Origin: Trachelipus rathkii
Taxonomy: Eukaryota > Arthropoda > Malacostraca > Isopoda > Trachelipodidae
Direction of reading: 5' to 3'
Length of the DNA stretch: 37,402 nucleotides
NCBI GenBank assembly: GCA_015478945.1
Contig: JABUQX010113556.1
Location: 1 to 37,402 of the forward strand
Part shown: piece by piece, positions 1 through 11,245 of the stretch
Layout: each line of letters opens with the position of its first letter
Numbering within the stretch: the stretch's first letter is position 1
Program-made: the position numbers and the translations under genes
The notes under the pieces: generated by a model
Databases searched by the model: none
The model's input: only the letters and a program-made list of their open reading frames with translations
What the model was told of the DNA's origin: nothing

Positions 1-1370
1 ATTATATATGATATATACTATTTTGTAATATTTAGTCACTAGGTATCTATTTTACCTACCTATTTATTTCTTAAGTACTTTTTTTTACTAATTGATTAAT
101 ATATACTTACATTTATAATATTAAATTATAATAATATTATTGTATACTTAGTTTTTGCAAAGAAAAGAGATGTAGACAATTAATTGTTAAAATTAATGCG
201 TCAGTAGTATTAAATATAAATCATAAATTATATAATGATATAATATATATATATATATATCAGATTATAATATATATATATTATATTCATATGATATTAT
301 ATTATATATAATATATATAAATATATTATATATAATATTATATATATAATATAGTTAATGATAAGTTATAAGTGCGAACTCTTGGGGCTTAATATAAAGG
401 GTCTAGGTTAAGGATTGAATATTTTGTATTAAGGATATATATATAGACGCCAGATTACTTTAAACAGGTAATATAGTAGATTATTTAGAGCTAGTACGCT
501 TTACGTATAGAGTCTACAGTGGATTGAGTTAATATATAATATATATAAGGTTAGGGTAGTATTTAATACAGGGTCACATAGTTGTGAATCAAATATAAAC
601 GTCTATGAGGCTAATTTTAACTGGCACTAGTGATAATCAATAAAAGTTAGGGTCTACTTGACTTATCATCGTGGTATACAAGTAATGATAAAAGAGTGTG
701 CTATAGTATGAAGCTTGATTAGGGATTAGAACTTTTATGTTTAAGCTTTATTCTATAATTATTATTATATATAAAAAAAATACTGAATAGAAGATTTGTT
801 AAAAAATAATTACTACTATAAAAAATATATATATCAAAATAATTAAATATAACTATATATATTAATTAATCTATTATATATATAATGTATTATGATAGAT
901 TAATTTTATAATATATTAAACATATTTATAGATTTATATACAATGATTTCATTTTAAATGTGTAAGATAACAACTATTAAAGGTTTTAATAAGGAAATTT
1001 GCGTATATAGTACCAATAAAATACGATATAATCGATTACAAAAAAGGGATTTTGTTATAAAGGTTGTTTATTGAATTAAATAAAGGTTGCTTAAAGTTTA
1101 GAGGTAAATTAGGTCACAAAGTAAATTTTGTTTATATATATATATTTGCAATTTATCTTAAAAAATCTGCATCTAATTTATTTAGAGTAAAGTCTATAAA
1201 ATTTAACTAGTAAAGATAAAGATTTTTTAATTTATGAAAAAGTTTGAACTTGTAGCATAAAACTAGCACATATAAGATTGAGCATAGCGGTTAAATCTGA
1301 GGTAAGAGAGTTGGATAGTGAAAGGATGACAACTTCGCTTAATGAATGGAACCATTATCATATTACTATA
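1..1370. other. AT-rich non-coding sequence
   Basis: No ORF, RNA gene or recognisable element is visible. The stretch holds TA-rich runs (about 238-356 and 770-900) separated by unique AT-rich sequence. All frames are heavily stopped. Confidence 0.6.
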
Positions 1371-1614
1371 CTATATATATACTATACATATATATATATT
1401 ATATATATATATATATATATAATATTATAATGAATAAAAAGTTTTTACTAACATATCACGGGCAATTGCCTAGCATATTTACCATGAAGAAGAACTTTCT
1501 AAGAAAGGATTACCAATAGAAGAAATATGTAAACGAGTACCTTTATATCAAAACGTTGGTTTAATACTAACTCTATATAATAGTGATAGAATGTAATATA
1601 TGTAGAATCTTCTA

Positions 1615-1666
<52 letters not shown>

Positions 1667-1740
1667 ATAATATATATTATAAATATATAGTTAATAATTA
1701 TATATATAAGTATATATATTGATTAAGTATAGTAAAGATG
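1371..1740. repeat. (TA)n microsatellite blocks
   Basis: Alternating TA tracts flank about 190 bp of unique sequence. The purest run is a continuous (AT)n of about 40 bp around 1619-1659. The tracts are self-complementary and could extrude hairpins or cruciforms. Confidence 0.9.
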
Positions 1741-2235
1741 ATGAACATATATAATTGGCAATACATTGCATACATACAATTGATTTCAACTTTCTAAGAG
1801 CAGACGCTCATTTAGTAAGGTGTTGAATTGCTCCTTTGTATACATTTTTGGGGAGTTTGACCATATTCTCGAGACTTTACGTGAGTCTGCTGGTAGATTA
1901 TATTTTGTATATTTTAATATATGATTTGTCTTTGCCAAACCAATAGAGAGCTGTGATCTCTACCAAGCTGGATCTGACCTCCTGTGAAATTTTGTTGTAT
2001 ATTTCGTAGTCGTAACACTCTTCTTCTTCAATCTTTTTTGCGTTTTTGTGACACCCTGCTTCGGGGAAGGTGTCATCTCGCCCCCGGATGGTGAGTATTG
2101 TTCTATCTGTGATATAATACCCCGAAACTAGGTCGGATTAAATCATTTAAAAATGTTAAATCGGTTCGTAATTATTTTTAGCATATATATAATATATTAT
2201 CAATTTTGTATGAATTATATATACTTTTTTTCTCT
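1741..2235. other. Unique sequence with a short GC-rich hairpin
   Basis: No coding frame is visible. At 2049-2075 there is a perfect 7-bp inverted repeat (TGACACC ... GGTGTCA) around a 13-nt loop containing CTTCGGGG, unusual for its GC content in this background. It may be the remnant of a transposon end or a structured RNA element; no function can be assigned. Confidence 0.5.
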
Positions 2236-2455
2236 CAATATATAATATATATATATATATATATAGTATATATTATATATATATAAATATTAATAGTATA
2301 TATATTAATATATCATATTAATATAATATGATATATACTATTATAATATATATTAATAATATAATATATATACCATATTATATATATAATTATATATATA
2401 TATTAATATATATATTAATATATATATATATATAATATAATATATATTATATTGG
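2236..2455. repeat. TA-rich imperfect microsatellite
   Basis: About 220 bp of almost pure A/T with interrupted TATA and TAATAT units, including several palindromic segments. Confidence 0.9.
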
Positions 2456-3630
2456 TAACATTGTTCTCTGCCCTCCTATAACAAACTCATTGAGGTACTC
2501 ACATATTTTAGGTTCGATAATAAATAATATTATCATGTTATTAAAAATCCAATATAAGAAAATACTGAAAGAATATCAGTTTTTTTTTTTTTTTTTGAAA
2601 TATGACATTACGAGCGTGACGGAATTTATTGCTACTTAATAAAAGAAAAAATAAGGAGAGGAAGAAAATTTCTTTATATTTTTTAAAAGAAAGATCTTAT
2701 TATACGTAAGGTTGTGTATTTATTATAAAAATTAGATTGAACCATATTATCACTAGTCATGAGGCTGAATCAGCGTCATATTATACATAGTTTTTTTTTT
2801 CATTTTTAGTAGATTTGTAAATAAACAATGTTTATGAAAACTTATAAATATTATAAATTTTAAACCCACACCTTTCACAAGTTTATTTATGCATAGTTTT
2901 AACTTTATAATTAATATATAAACTAAATATATACCCATTTCGTAACTCCTTTATTAAGCTATATATATAGATATATAATATATATATCTATGTATAAATT
3001 ATATATATATATATATACTTAATATTATAATATATTATATATGAGTACTACGGTTCAGCGGTTCCTTTGTAATAATATAGGGCCGTTTCATAATGTATCT
3101 AAAAGACTTATATAATTATAGACTTATAACATATAGATCATAATAACGGTAATATCATTGTCTATGTATATTTACACTTATGATCCATAAATTTAGTATT
3201 TGCCTGTCACATATGGAAAATCACAAAAAATAAAAATATAAAATAAATAATAATTATATTATACTATTCAAAAACTACATATTAGCTTAACAGCGGGGAA
3301 ATGGAATTACATTTTTGGATATCTGGTAATTTCCATAAGAAATAAAAAAAAAAAATAAAAAAACGGAGTTGTTACGACATAATTTTTGTATATCATCAGG
3401 ATAAAATATTGGTATGGGAACCATTTATTATCTTCTCTACTGCATTGCTCTTTAAATATATACATGTTATATAATAATTTATTATCATTTTTATTTTTTG
3501 CTGTTTTATATGTGATAAATGGGATAATACAAAAATTTTGGAAAGTAAATTTGCCGACAAAAGAGAGTATCACAAAACCTTTTATCCATATGTAAGATGC
3601 TTTAGGTATGTTAATAGACAGCCGAATAAA
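2456..3630. other. AT-rich non-coding sequence
   Basis: Contains a run of 16 T near 2580, a TA tract at about 2960-3045, and unique AT-rich sequence. Open frames here are short and of low complexity, and none resembles a protein family. Confidence 0.6.
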
Positions 3631-3680
3631 GTGTTTGTGTGTGTTGGTGTGTGTCTGTGTGTGTGTGTGGTGTTGTGTGC
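3631..3680. repeat. (GT)n microsatellite, imperfect
   Basis: GT repeat with many single-base interruptions (GTTGGTG, GGTGTTGTG). A minus-strand open frame over this tract is only the low-complexity translation of the complementary CA repeat. Confidence 0.85.
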
Positions 3681-3835
3681 TCGCTGTGTTTGAGGAATTA
3701 GGACACAGGAGAAAGGAGGGCCGGGGGGTCTCGCATTTATCAGTGCCGACTGACACGGAATGAACGGTGAGTAAGCTAAATCGCCGGGGTGGAACCATAT
3801 CTCTTATCTTTACTCTCTCTACATACTCTACTCCG

Positions 3836-3870
3836 GGAGGAGGTTCTTCAGTACCCGAGGAACATCCTCC
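3836..3870. repeat. Long GC-rich inverted repeat (hairpin)
   Basis: Two 14-nt arms (GGAGGAGGTTCTTC at 3836-3849 and GAGGAACATCCTCC at 3857-3870) are complementary except for one mismatch and one G-T pair, around a 7-nt loop AGTACCC. It lies in a locally GC-richer, CT-biased stretch (about 3690-4060) with no recognisable protein. Confidence 0.7.
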
Positions 3871-4149
3871 AGCTCTTTTTGTGCTATATCAATGAGTAAA
3901 TCTTTATCGCCATAGTTGGGTTTCCTTAAATTCGTCTCGTTCAACCTCCCCTTATACATCATAGTATATCAGTAACTCCACCGCCTATGTCTCCAGTTAG
4001 TGATACTCGAGCCCCTACCCTCTACTGTTCTCGTCTTCATACCTCAAGCGAGAATTATAATAGAAAGTCTTAGTCTTATTCACATTCAACAGGCATACCA
4101 AATTTGAAGAGGATCTGCTAAATATCGGCTCTTCAATCATCACATCTTC

Positions 4150-4200
4150 TACTCCTCTCCTCTCTCTCTCTCTCTGCTCTCTCTCCTCTCTCCTCTCTCA
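4150..4200. repeat. (CT)n microsatellite, imperfect
   Basis: CT repeat with dropped or doubled bases (TCTCCTCTC). The interruptions look like replication slippage or sequencing slippage. Confidence 0.85.
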
Positions 4201-6050
4201 AAGAACATTATATTTGTACAAATTATTAGATGAGTGAGTGATAGATATTATATTTGGTTATAAATTTCAATACATTGTTATATTGGCTCTTCTATGACTA
4301 ATATATAATAATTTAACTCCATAAAAATAATAATAATATAAATGAATATCATAATCAAAAAATAAAAATTAGGATAATTAATTTTCAAATCGTAATTAAT
4401 GAGGTTAAGATTAATATAATATTATTAATAATGTAATTCGTTAACGGAAAATTCATCCATTTGTTAAAACCTGTTTTATCTTTTTGTAGCCGCAAGTTTT
4501 CCATGGCGATGATAAGCTGCCTTTGCAGGGAGGATCGGTCCTATGGCGTTTGCCCTTTTAAACCAGCCAAATAGTATACTTGTCTGCATCTTGGGTAAAC
4601 ATTAATCACTTTATTTTAAGTAAAGTACATCTTTTTACGATCGTCTATATATCAGAACGAACTGGAGGCCGAACCAAGCACACAACCTCTCCATCATTAT
4701 CCTACATGTACCCTTAAGCAGCATAGTTTATAGAATATAGCTGAAATATATCGACAATTTGAAATCTGAGTTTTTTTGTATAATTGATAATACGTATACA
4801 ACCAGTTTAAATTAATATAGGTAAATAAAAATTTCTCAAATGAAATTGTTGATTATATATATATACTTAATTATTATCTTGAATATATATTTTATTAATT
4901 ATAATTTCATAATAATTAGCTTATATTATATATATATTATATATAGTATTATATAATCAATATAATATGATATGATCAAATGTGTATATTAATTTTCCAT
5001 TAAATATATATATTTTACATCTGTCACCTAACACTATTATCAATATAATTAATACTAATATATATGAATAATAATTAAATATACATTACATTTAATATAA
5101 TATATATAAAAATATATTGGCAACAATAAATTATAATATAAATCTTATAATATTGATCACGACGATATATATATATTTATATTCTCGTATATATACAGTA
5201 AAAATAAATATTTAGCTTATATATAGTATAAGATATATTTTATACAATAAGGTATTACAGTTCTTAGCTAATTACACAATGATACAGTTACAGTACATTG
5301 ATTATATAAATAGAAACAAAATAAAATTAAATTGAATTAATGTCAAAAATGGATAGCATTAAATGAAAAGTAAAAAGATCTACTTAATCTGTATGCTTGT
5401 GATAAAAGAAAGGAGACTTTTTATATTATTATATCTATATATAATAAATATGATTATTATTTAACGAAAGAACAAACTATTATGAAAGAAACAGATGATA
5501 GATTATTTCGTGTAAAGTGGTCAATTCAGTACTCTGAGGTTCACATTACATAAAATAAAAAAAAAAAAATTCTTAAGAACTAAAAATAAATATAGACGGT
5601 ATTTAAATTGTGACTGAGCGATAGAACTAAGGAATGTACGCGAGAGTCATCGATATATATTATTATATAAAATATATTAATATATTAAGATCTTTGTCTA
5701 GATTTTCTAATCCATTAATTTTACCATAAAAAGATGATCTATAACTAAATAAATGATGTCAAGAAAATTATAAATGATGGTTTATTATATAATATACTCA
5801 TTAAAGAAAAAAAATATTAAGCCAATTTAATTTAATTATATAATTTGTGGTTTTGGAATAAATAAAAAATAATTAATATATTTACTAATTACTTTAGAGT
5901 CTTAATAATTATTATATAAATACTTATTTTAGTCATTGTATTATTTATCTTTCCTTTATCTCGCCTCACAGAAGTATTAAATAACGATAAACGAAAAAGA
6001 ATTACTTGATTAAATCTTTATGACGATAGCGTGACATGCCACATACTAGT
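4201..6050. other. AT-rich non-coding sequence
   Basis: No gene is recognisable. The GC-richer part at about 4490-4710 (around CCATGGCGATGATAAGC) may be an old interspersed repeat but matched nothing I know. The rest is AT-rich with short TA tracts, for example 4850-4960. Confidence 0.55.
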
Positions 6051-6182
6051 ATTATTATATATATATAATATATTATATATATATATATATTATTTTTTTA
6101 AAATTCAAATTTTTTAAAATAAAAAATAATATAAAATTATATATCATAATAATATTGTAAATACAATATATTATATATATTA

Positions 6183-6215
<33 letters not shown>

Positions 6216-6720
6216 ATATAATGTGTATGTGTGGTATTGTCGTGTGTGATGTGCATGTTGTGTAATATGAATAAGACGTATTCGATAGAAGCATAATATT
6301 ACTGTAAAATAGAACTACTTTATTAAATAACCTAATTTAAGACAATACATGGATATCTAGCACAGTGCTCAAGAATCGTCCACAGTTTTAAAGCTCAATA
6401 CTACTATATTACATTCGTACAGTAGAATTATCAATTACTTGAACTCAACATTATAATGTTTAAAAGTGGATCAATCCTATATAATCACCTATTTGAAACT
6501 ACAAAGTGGAACACACACACACACTAATATATATATTATAATAAATTATATATTATATATTATATAATATATATATATATATTAATATTATATAAATTAT
6601 ATATATATATATAATTATATATATATCTATATTATAATATATATTATATATATATATCTATATAATATATATATATATGATATTTAATATATAATATATA
6701 TAAGTATTTTATATATTATA
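6051..6720. repeat. TA microsatellite blocks with unique spacer
   Basis: TA-rich tracts at about 6051-6220 and 6528-6720 flank about 300 bp of AT-rich unique sequence that includes a short (AC)n at about 6511-6526. Minus-strand open frames in these tracts are repetitive Tyr/Ile translations of TA repeat and are not genes. Confidence 0.85.
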
Positions 6721-7125
6721 TATAATTAATCAGACTTATAAAGCACAATTTACTCTCATTAATAAATTTAATAGTGAGATGGTTTTTAAAAGAGCAAAAA
6801 TTTTCAAAAAAAAGCTTAAAAATTTTAAAATTTTCGAAATAGTTTAACCAATTTACAAACTTAATAGAAAGGAATAATAATACAATCAACGTTATTCGAT
6901 TGAACTCTGGTGACGCGATCATCAGTCAAAAATGAGATAAAAAGACCAGTATAAATAAAGTAACTAACAAAATACCCAATAATGATTTCATAGAGATATA
7001 GAATTAATATTAATACAAAGTAAGATTATTAATTTTTAAGTACTGTTGGCTACATTATGCCGAGCACGCTATCCCGATAGACGAATGCAGTATGCTAATG
7101 AACAAGCCCTAACACCACACACATA
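6721..7125. other. AT-rich non-coding sequence
   Basis: A 68-codon minus-strand open frame (6716-6922) exists, but it is rich in Phe, Leu and Lys as expected from random AT-rich DNA and shows no domain. Nothing else is seen. Confidence 0.5.
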
Positions 7126-7770
7126 TATATGATATTTATTAAATAATATATAATATACATTATTTATATTATATATTTAATAATTATAAATATGGTTTAA
7201 TATAATATATTAATATATACTATATTATATAATATATATATAATATATATATATATTATAATATATAAGTATATATATATATATGTGTGTGTGGTGTGTG
7301 TGTTTGTGTTGTGTTTGTGTGTGTGTGTGTGTCTGCCTGTCTGAACATGAATATATATTATATGTTCAATAACAGAGTATATAGAATATATATATATATA
7401 ATATGTCTATATAAGTATAAATACTATATATTATATATTTATTAATATATAATTAATATATATAGATATATATCATGTGTGTGTGTGTTAGTGTGCGTGT
7501 GGTGTGTGTGGTGTTGTGTGTGTGTGTGTGTGTGTGTGGAACCACACCAAATGTGAGAAGAATCTTCCATACAGGAATGAGCAGTTAATACTAGTATGTA
7601 TGGAAATCATATAATCTTCTCTGGAATATATAATATAATTAAATATAATATATATAATTATATAATATATATTACTTATTATATATCTTATATATATTAT
7701 ATTAATATATATACAAAATATTATATATATATATATTTATATATACTATATATATATATATATATATGAC
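7126..7770. repeat. Compound (TA)n/(TG)n microsatellites
   Basis: TA tract at about 7126-7285 passing into (TG)n at 7284-7332; a second TA to GT compound tract at about 7370-7540; a further TA block at about 7625-7768. TA-to-TG transitions are typical of microsatellite evolution. Confidence 0.9.
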
Positions 7771-7972
7771 GGTTGAATGAGAATGGTTAGCAAGACAAAG
7801 TTATTTTTTTTTTTTTACAAACCTGATATAATTTATCAAGAGGCACTCTAGGGGATTGTAAAACCATTTGTAAACTTTCAATCTATTTTGTACCAAAATT
7901 GTGTTTGATTAACTCATTTATTCCTCAAGATATGACAGAAAATGTGTAACTTGCAATCAACCATTCACCTAT

Positions 7973-8393
7973 TATTATTCATATATTAACCGGAAAAATC
8001 TAACTTCCCAATTTTACACTTTTGTTTAAAATTTTCGTTTTATTAAAACCCTTTCCTACAGAGGACATGAGATCTGCAAAAAATATAAATGTTAATCTCG
8101 AGAAGAAAATGAATTTCCTGAAAATATTATTCTCAAAGAACGGGTTCCCAATAATAGATATTGCATTTCAAAAATAGATTGCTGATAAAATTCAAGAAAA
8201 CACGATCATTTAGCTATGTATCCAGAGATCCAATATAAGAAATTATCCCTTATCGGAAAAATGGCGTATGAAACTTAAGGCAAATTTGAAAGCATTTTAA
8301 AATTAAACTTTTTTCAATTTCAATTTAAATTAGTGTTTAGTAATGAAAACAAAATCAGGAAATTTTACACGTTTTTTTTAATAGGTATTATAC
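7973..8393 (+). pseudogene. Penelope-like element reverse transcriptase, C-terminal relic
   Basis: Conceptual translation in frame from 7973 gives YINRKNLTSQFYTF followed after a stop by FIKTLSYRGHEICKKY. After a frameshift near 8090 it gives LEKKMNFLKILFSKNGFP and later EKWRMKLKANLKAF. After another shift comes FKLVFSNENKIRKFYTF. From memory, this order matches the region between the RT palm and the GIY-YIG endonuclease of Penelope-like elements: a YRK-LTS segment, then KTL-RA-ICS, then FLK-L-KNGFP, then an F-V-F...IG-FF-FKD segment. At least two frameshifts and four stops make it non-functional. The YxDD catalytic motif lies upstream and is not visible, and no GIY-YIG domain follows. It could alternatively come from a related GIY-YIG retroelement. 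Confidence 0.6.
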
Positions 8394-8497
8394 AAGTGCA
8401 AGTGAAGTGTCTTTAATCTCACCTAATAGAAAAGACAATCTAGAGTCGTTTCACACGTATTTTTGTATTGTTTTTTAAATTATTTTACAGTTACCAC

Positions 8498-8534
8498 CAC
8501 CTCTCACGGGCAGAGCCCTATTCAAGGAGAGGTG
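8498..8534. repeat. Nested hairpin downstream of the Penelope-like relic
   Basis: Perfect 8-bp outer arms (CACCTCTC at 8498-8505, GAGAGGTG at 8527-8534) enclose a second perfect arm pair (GGGC...GCCC around AGA). It starts about 105 bp after the last recognisable Penelope-like residue. No hammerhead core was found around it. Confidence 0.6.
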
Positions 8535-9165
8535 TAGTCAATTTACGTTTAATATATTTAATCTAATATATTTGTTTATCTATTTGCCCGACTGCCATTG
8601 TATATCAAGTGGAACTTTAAATAGGTCTAATTACTCCCGCCCCTATATTATAAATACACTTTCCTTTTATTTCAAAATATTGGATAAATATTGGATAAAA
8701 GAAACAAAACTAGCCTTCAAGTATGGGAATTACTAAAAATCATGTCATTCTATAAGCAATACACATAATCTAATACATACTAGATAATATTTTTGCAATC
8801 CTAAAATAACCAAAATAATACATCACAAAATATACTTTTATTTATATAATTTTAAAAGAAGTTAGATGTTTTGTAAAGATTACAAAAAAAGAGAGATCTA
8901 TTTACATTAATAAAATATATGAGTTGATGATATATAAAGGTAGTTTGTATGCTTGAACTGTAATATCTATATTATTTTATATAATAAGAATGTCAGAGAG
9001 TTTGATGTTAAGAGCTGTTTTAAACACAAAATAAAAATTAGAATTTAAAAAATAAAAAAAAAACTTCCGTGATTTTTTTCATGAGTTAATAAAAGAATTT
9101 ATTGAATTTGAAATTATGAAAATAAATGTAGGGGGCATGACGAAATTATATAGGCAATATATATT
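8535..9165. other. AT-rich sequence, nothing recognised
   Basis: No open frame above about 60 codons with protein-like composition. It may be further decayed retroelement sequence, but no motif supports this. Confidence 0.5.
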
Positions 9166-9500
9166 ATATTATATATAAATATATTATGCTTATATTATTT
9201 TATTATTATATATATATATATATTTGTATCATATATTTTATATATATATTATATATTATATTTTTTTTAATATATATAATTCGGGGTTTGGCGAGATCGG
9301 AATTTTCAGCACGCGCAAACGTAACAAAAGCCCCCAAACCCCTTATTTTTCAAAACCACACCGGTGCGTGCCAACCCTAGATATATTATATATATATATG
9401 ATATATATATTCTATATATATATATATTTCTTCTTCTATACATACATATATATTAAAGACATATTAAAATATAGCTTTATAATATCTGGTTATATATAAT
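9166..9500. repeat. TA microsatellite interrupted by a GC-rich inverted repeat
   Basis: TA tracts at about 9166-9280 and 9378-9430 flank about 95 bp of GC-richer unique sequence. Within it GGGGTTTGG (9283-9291) and CCAAACCCC (9334-9342) form a perfect 9-bp inverted repeat around a 42-nt spacer. Overlapping plus-strand open frames here are translations of the repeat, not genes. Confidence 0.75.
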
Positions 9501-9661
9501 ATATATATTTAGTTAGTTCTTTAATGTCTGTCATTAAATAATCCGAATCTGATATGATTAATGGGTAATAAGCCTCAATTTATAATTTGCCATATTTAAT
9601 ATACATACTAGCTACACTTTACATAGATGTAAACAATGGCTGCGGGAGGTTAGAAATAGGT

Positions 9662-9694
9662 GGGGGGGGGGGGGAGGAGGGAAGGGGGGGGGGA
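9662..9694. repeat. Poly(G) tract
   Basis: Runs of 13 and 10 G separated by short A-containing breaks. It could form a G-quadruplex on the + strand. It lies about 110 bp before a 43-nt poly(A) run. Confidence 0.85.
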
Positions 9695-9744
9695 ATTGAA
9701 ATTTACACGTAAATATTTTTCACATTTTTTTTATTTGCAGTGAC

Positions 9745-9805
9745 ATGAGAAGAGGTCTCCAGTCGGATAATTTTGAATGACTGTAGGCCGAGTTGAAGCC
9801 TACAA

Positions 9806-9851
<46 letters not shown>

Positions 9852-9870
9852 ACCAGCTCTGCAGCCCTAA
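9745..9870. mobile_element. hAT-type transposon end (solo terminus)
   Basis: The segment ends in TTACCAGCTCTGCAGCCCTAA. Its reverse complement, AGGGCTGCAGAGCTGGTAA followed by a T-run, closely matches the terminus at 25359 (CAGGGCTGTGGAGCTTGTAA plus T-run). A 43-nt A-run (9807-9849) occupies the position of the shorter A/T-run in the other copy. Before it, GTAGGC (9783-9788) and GCCTAC (9798-9803) form a 6-bp hairpin that resembles the GGAGCCGGAG-type subterminal repeats of this family. No transposase is attached. Alternatively the A-run is the tail of a retroposon inserted in the terminus. Confidence 0.5.
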
Positions 9871-10084
9871 TTATACGATTAAGTTTTCAACGTACAATTT
9901 AAAACATTACTTTTTGATACTTATAGTTGGAGTATCTCTCAAGTTTAAGTCTTTCAGAAGCGATCTTCTCTGTAAGATTCAACAACATAAATGACGATTA
10001 ATCGGGATCGATGTTTTAAAATTCTTGTGTCATAACGGAAGAACTATATTGTATATTTTCATGCTCCATATCTTATCACTGTAT
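9871..10084. other. Unique AT-rich sequence
   Basis: Nothing recognised between the hAT terminus and the next TA block. Confidence 0.5.
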
Positions 10085-10290
10085 AATATATATTATAATC
10101 ATAATATATATATATTTCATATAATATGGGGTGTGTGAAATATTATATCATAATTAGTATATTTAGTCCAACAATAATTAATTTATAATAATATATATAT
10201 ATATTATTATATTATTATATATATATTATATATATATATATATGTAATTATATATATATATTTTATTTAGGGAAACATTATATATATTAT
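10085..10290. repeat. TA microsatellite
   Basis: Imperfect TA/TTA tract with short unique islands. Confidence 0.85.
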
Positions 10291-10329
10291 TATTAATTAT
10301 CGGGATTAGCACTATAAGGTCTGGTATAC

Positions 10330-10500
10330 GCTCACTCATATGGGAAAGAGAGAGGTTTGCGTCAATTTCACGTCTATTTGTCTATGCTATATGTTTTCTC
10401 AAACGCTCTTATGTCCATGCTCCGTAGACGGACTACCAGAATAGGAATGGCCTCGACCCACCGGGTGTAGCGGTCAATACAAGTGAGAATGTACGCTGCG
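10330..10500 (-). pseudogene. Ty3/gypsy integrase core relic
   Basis: The minus strand from 10499 to 10440 translates without interruption as AAYILTCIDRYTRWVEAIPI. This is the conserved stretch of Ty3/gypsy integrases that follows the first catalytic Asp (the usual form being LLT-IDR-TRW-EAIPI). The frame continues about 20 codons further as a weaker match (RAFEKTY at the position of RAF---W) before stops. Neither catalytic Asp nor the Glu of the DDE triad can be identified, so this is an isolated fragment of about 50 codons. It runs opposite to the element at 19.6-24.6 kb and belongs to a different gypsy lineage judged by wording of the motif. Confidence 0.7.
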
Positions 10501-10859
10501 GATCAAAAAACGTTCCGCTCTTTGTTTCCGCAACCTCTTTAAAAATGAAAATATAGTTTACTTATTAATAATTCTTTTTGGTTATAATTAAGAAATATAA
10601 TTGTTTTATTTCTATTATTGTTTTTAACTAATGATAAAATGGCATCATATCCCATCTATATAGTCCTTAAGACTTATTGTTTTTTTTAATAATAATTTAT
10701 TAACTTCAAAATAATACTATAGAGAATAGCTATTTATGATATTAAAACCATTTAAATTGATTCTTTATAGACTGATAAATGGCTATTTACTCTCCTCATT
10801 CTGTAAACTTTAATACCTCTAGGCAATATATCTAAATAATTTCTGTGGTACTGCCAAAT
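10501..10859. other. AT-rich non-coding sequence
   Basis: No motif was recognised. It may include further decayed pol sequence upstream of the integrase relic on the minus strand. Confidence 0.45.
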
Positions 10860-11245
10860 ATATCTACTTATATATATTATTAATAGTATATTCTATATCT
10901 TCTCTTGTTGCTATATCTATATCTATATCATATCTATAATATATATCATAATTATATAAATTATAATCATATATTATTCTTATATATATATCTATTCTAT
11001 AAATCTTATAATATATTATATATATATATATAATATATATATTATATAATATATTATTTAATATATATATATATATACTATATTTATATTATATATTACA
11101 TATACTATTATATATATATATATATATATACTTTATATATATCTATTATCTATTATATTATCTTATATATATATAATATATTATCATATATCTCTCTATT
11201 CTCATACTATATTTTCATCATATCTAATATTCTTCAATATATTTA
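10860..11245. repeat. TA/TCTA-rich microsatellite
   Basis: About 390 bp of TA repeats with interspersed TATC units. Confidence 0.9.

Noticed and set aside
3307..3798. 163-codon open frame on the minus strand
   Set aside because: Its middle is the translation of the CA/GT microsatellite (His-Thr-Gln repeats) and the rest is AT-rich low complexity. No domain is visible and it conflicts with no known start context.
9224..9499. Overlapping plus-strand open frames across a TA block
   Set aside because: Mostly Tyr-Ile repeats from TA dinucleotides.
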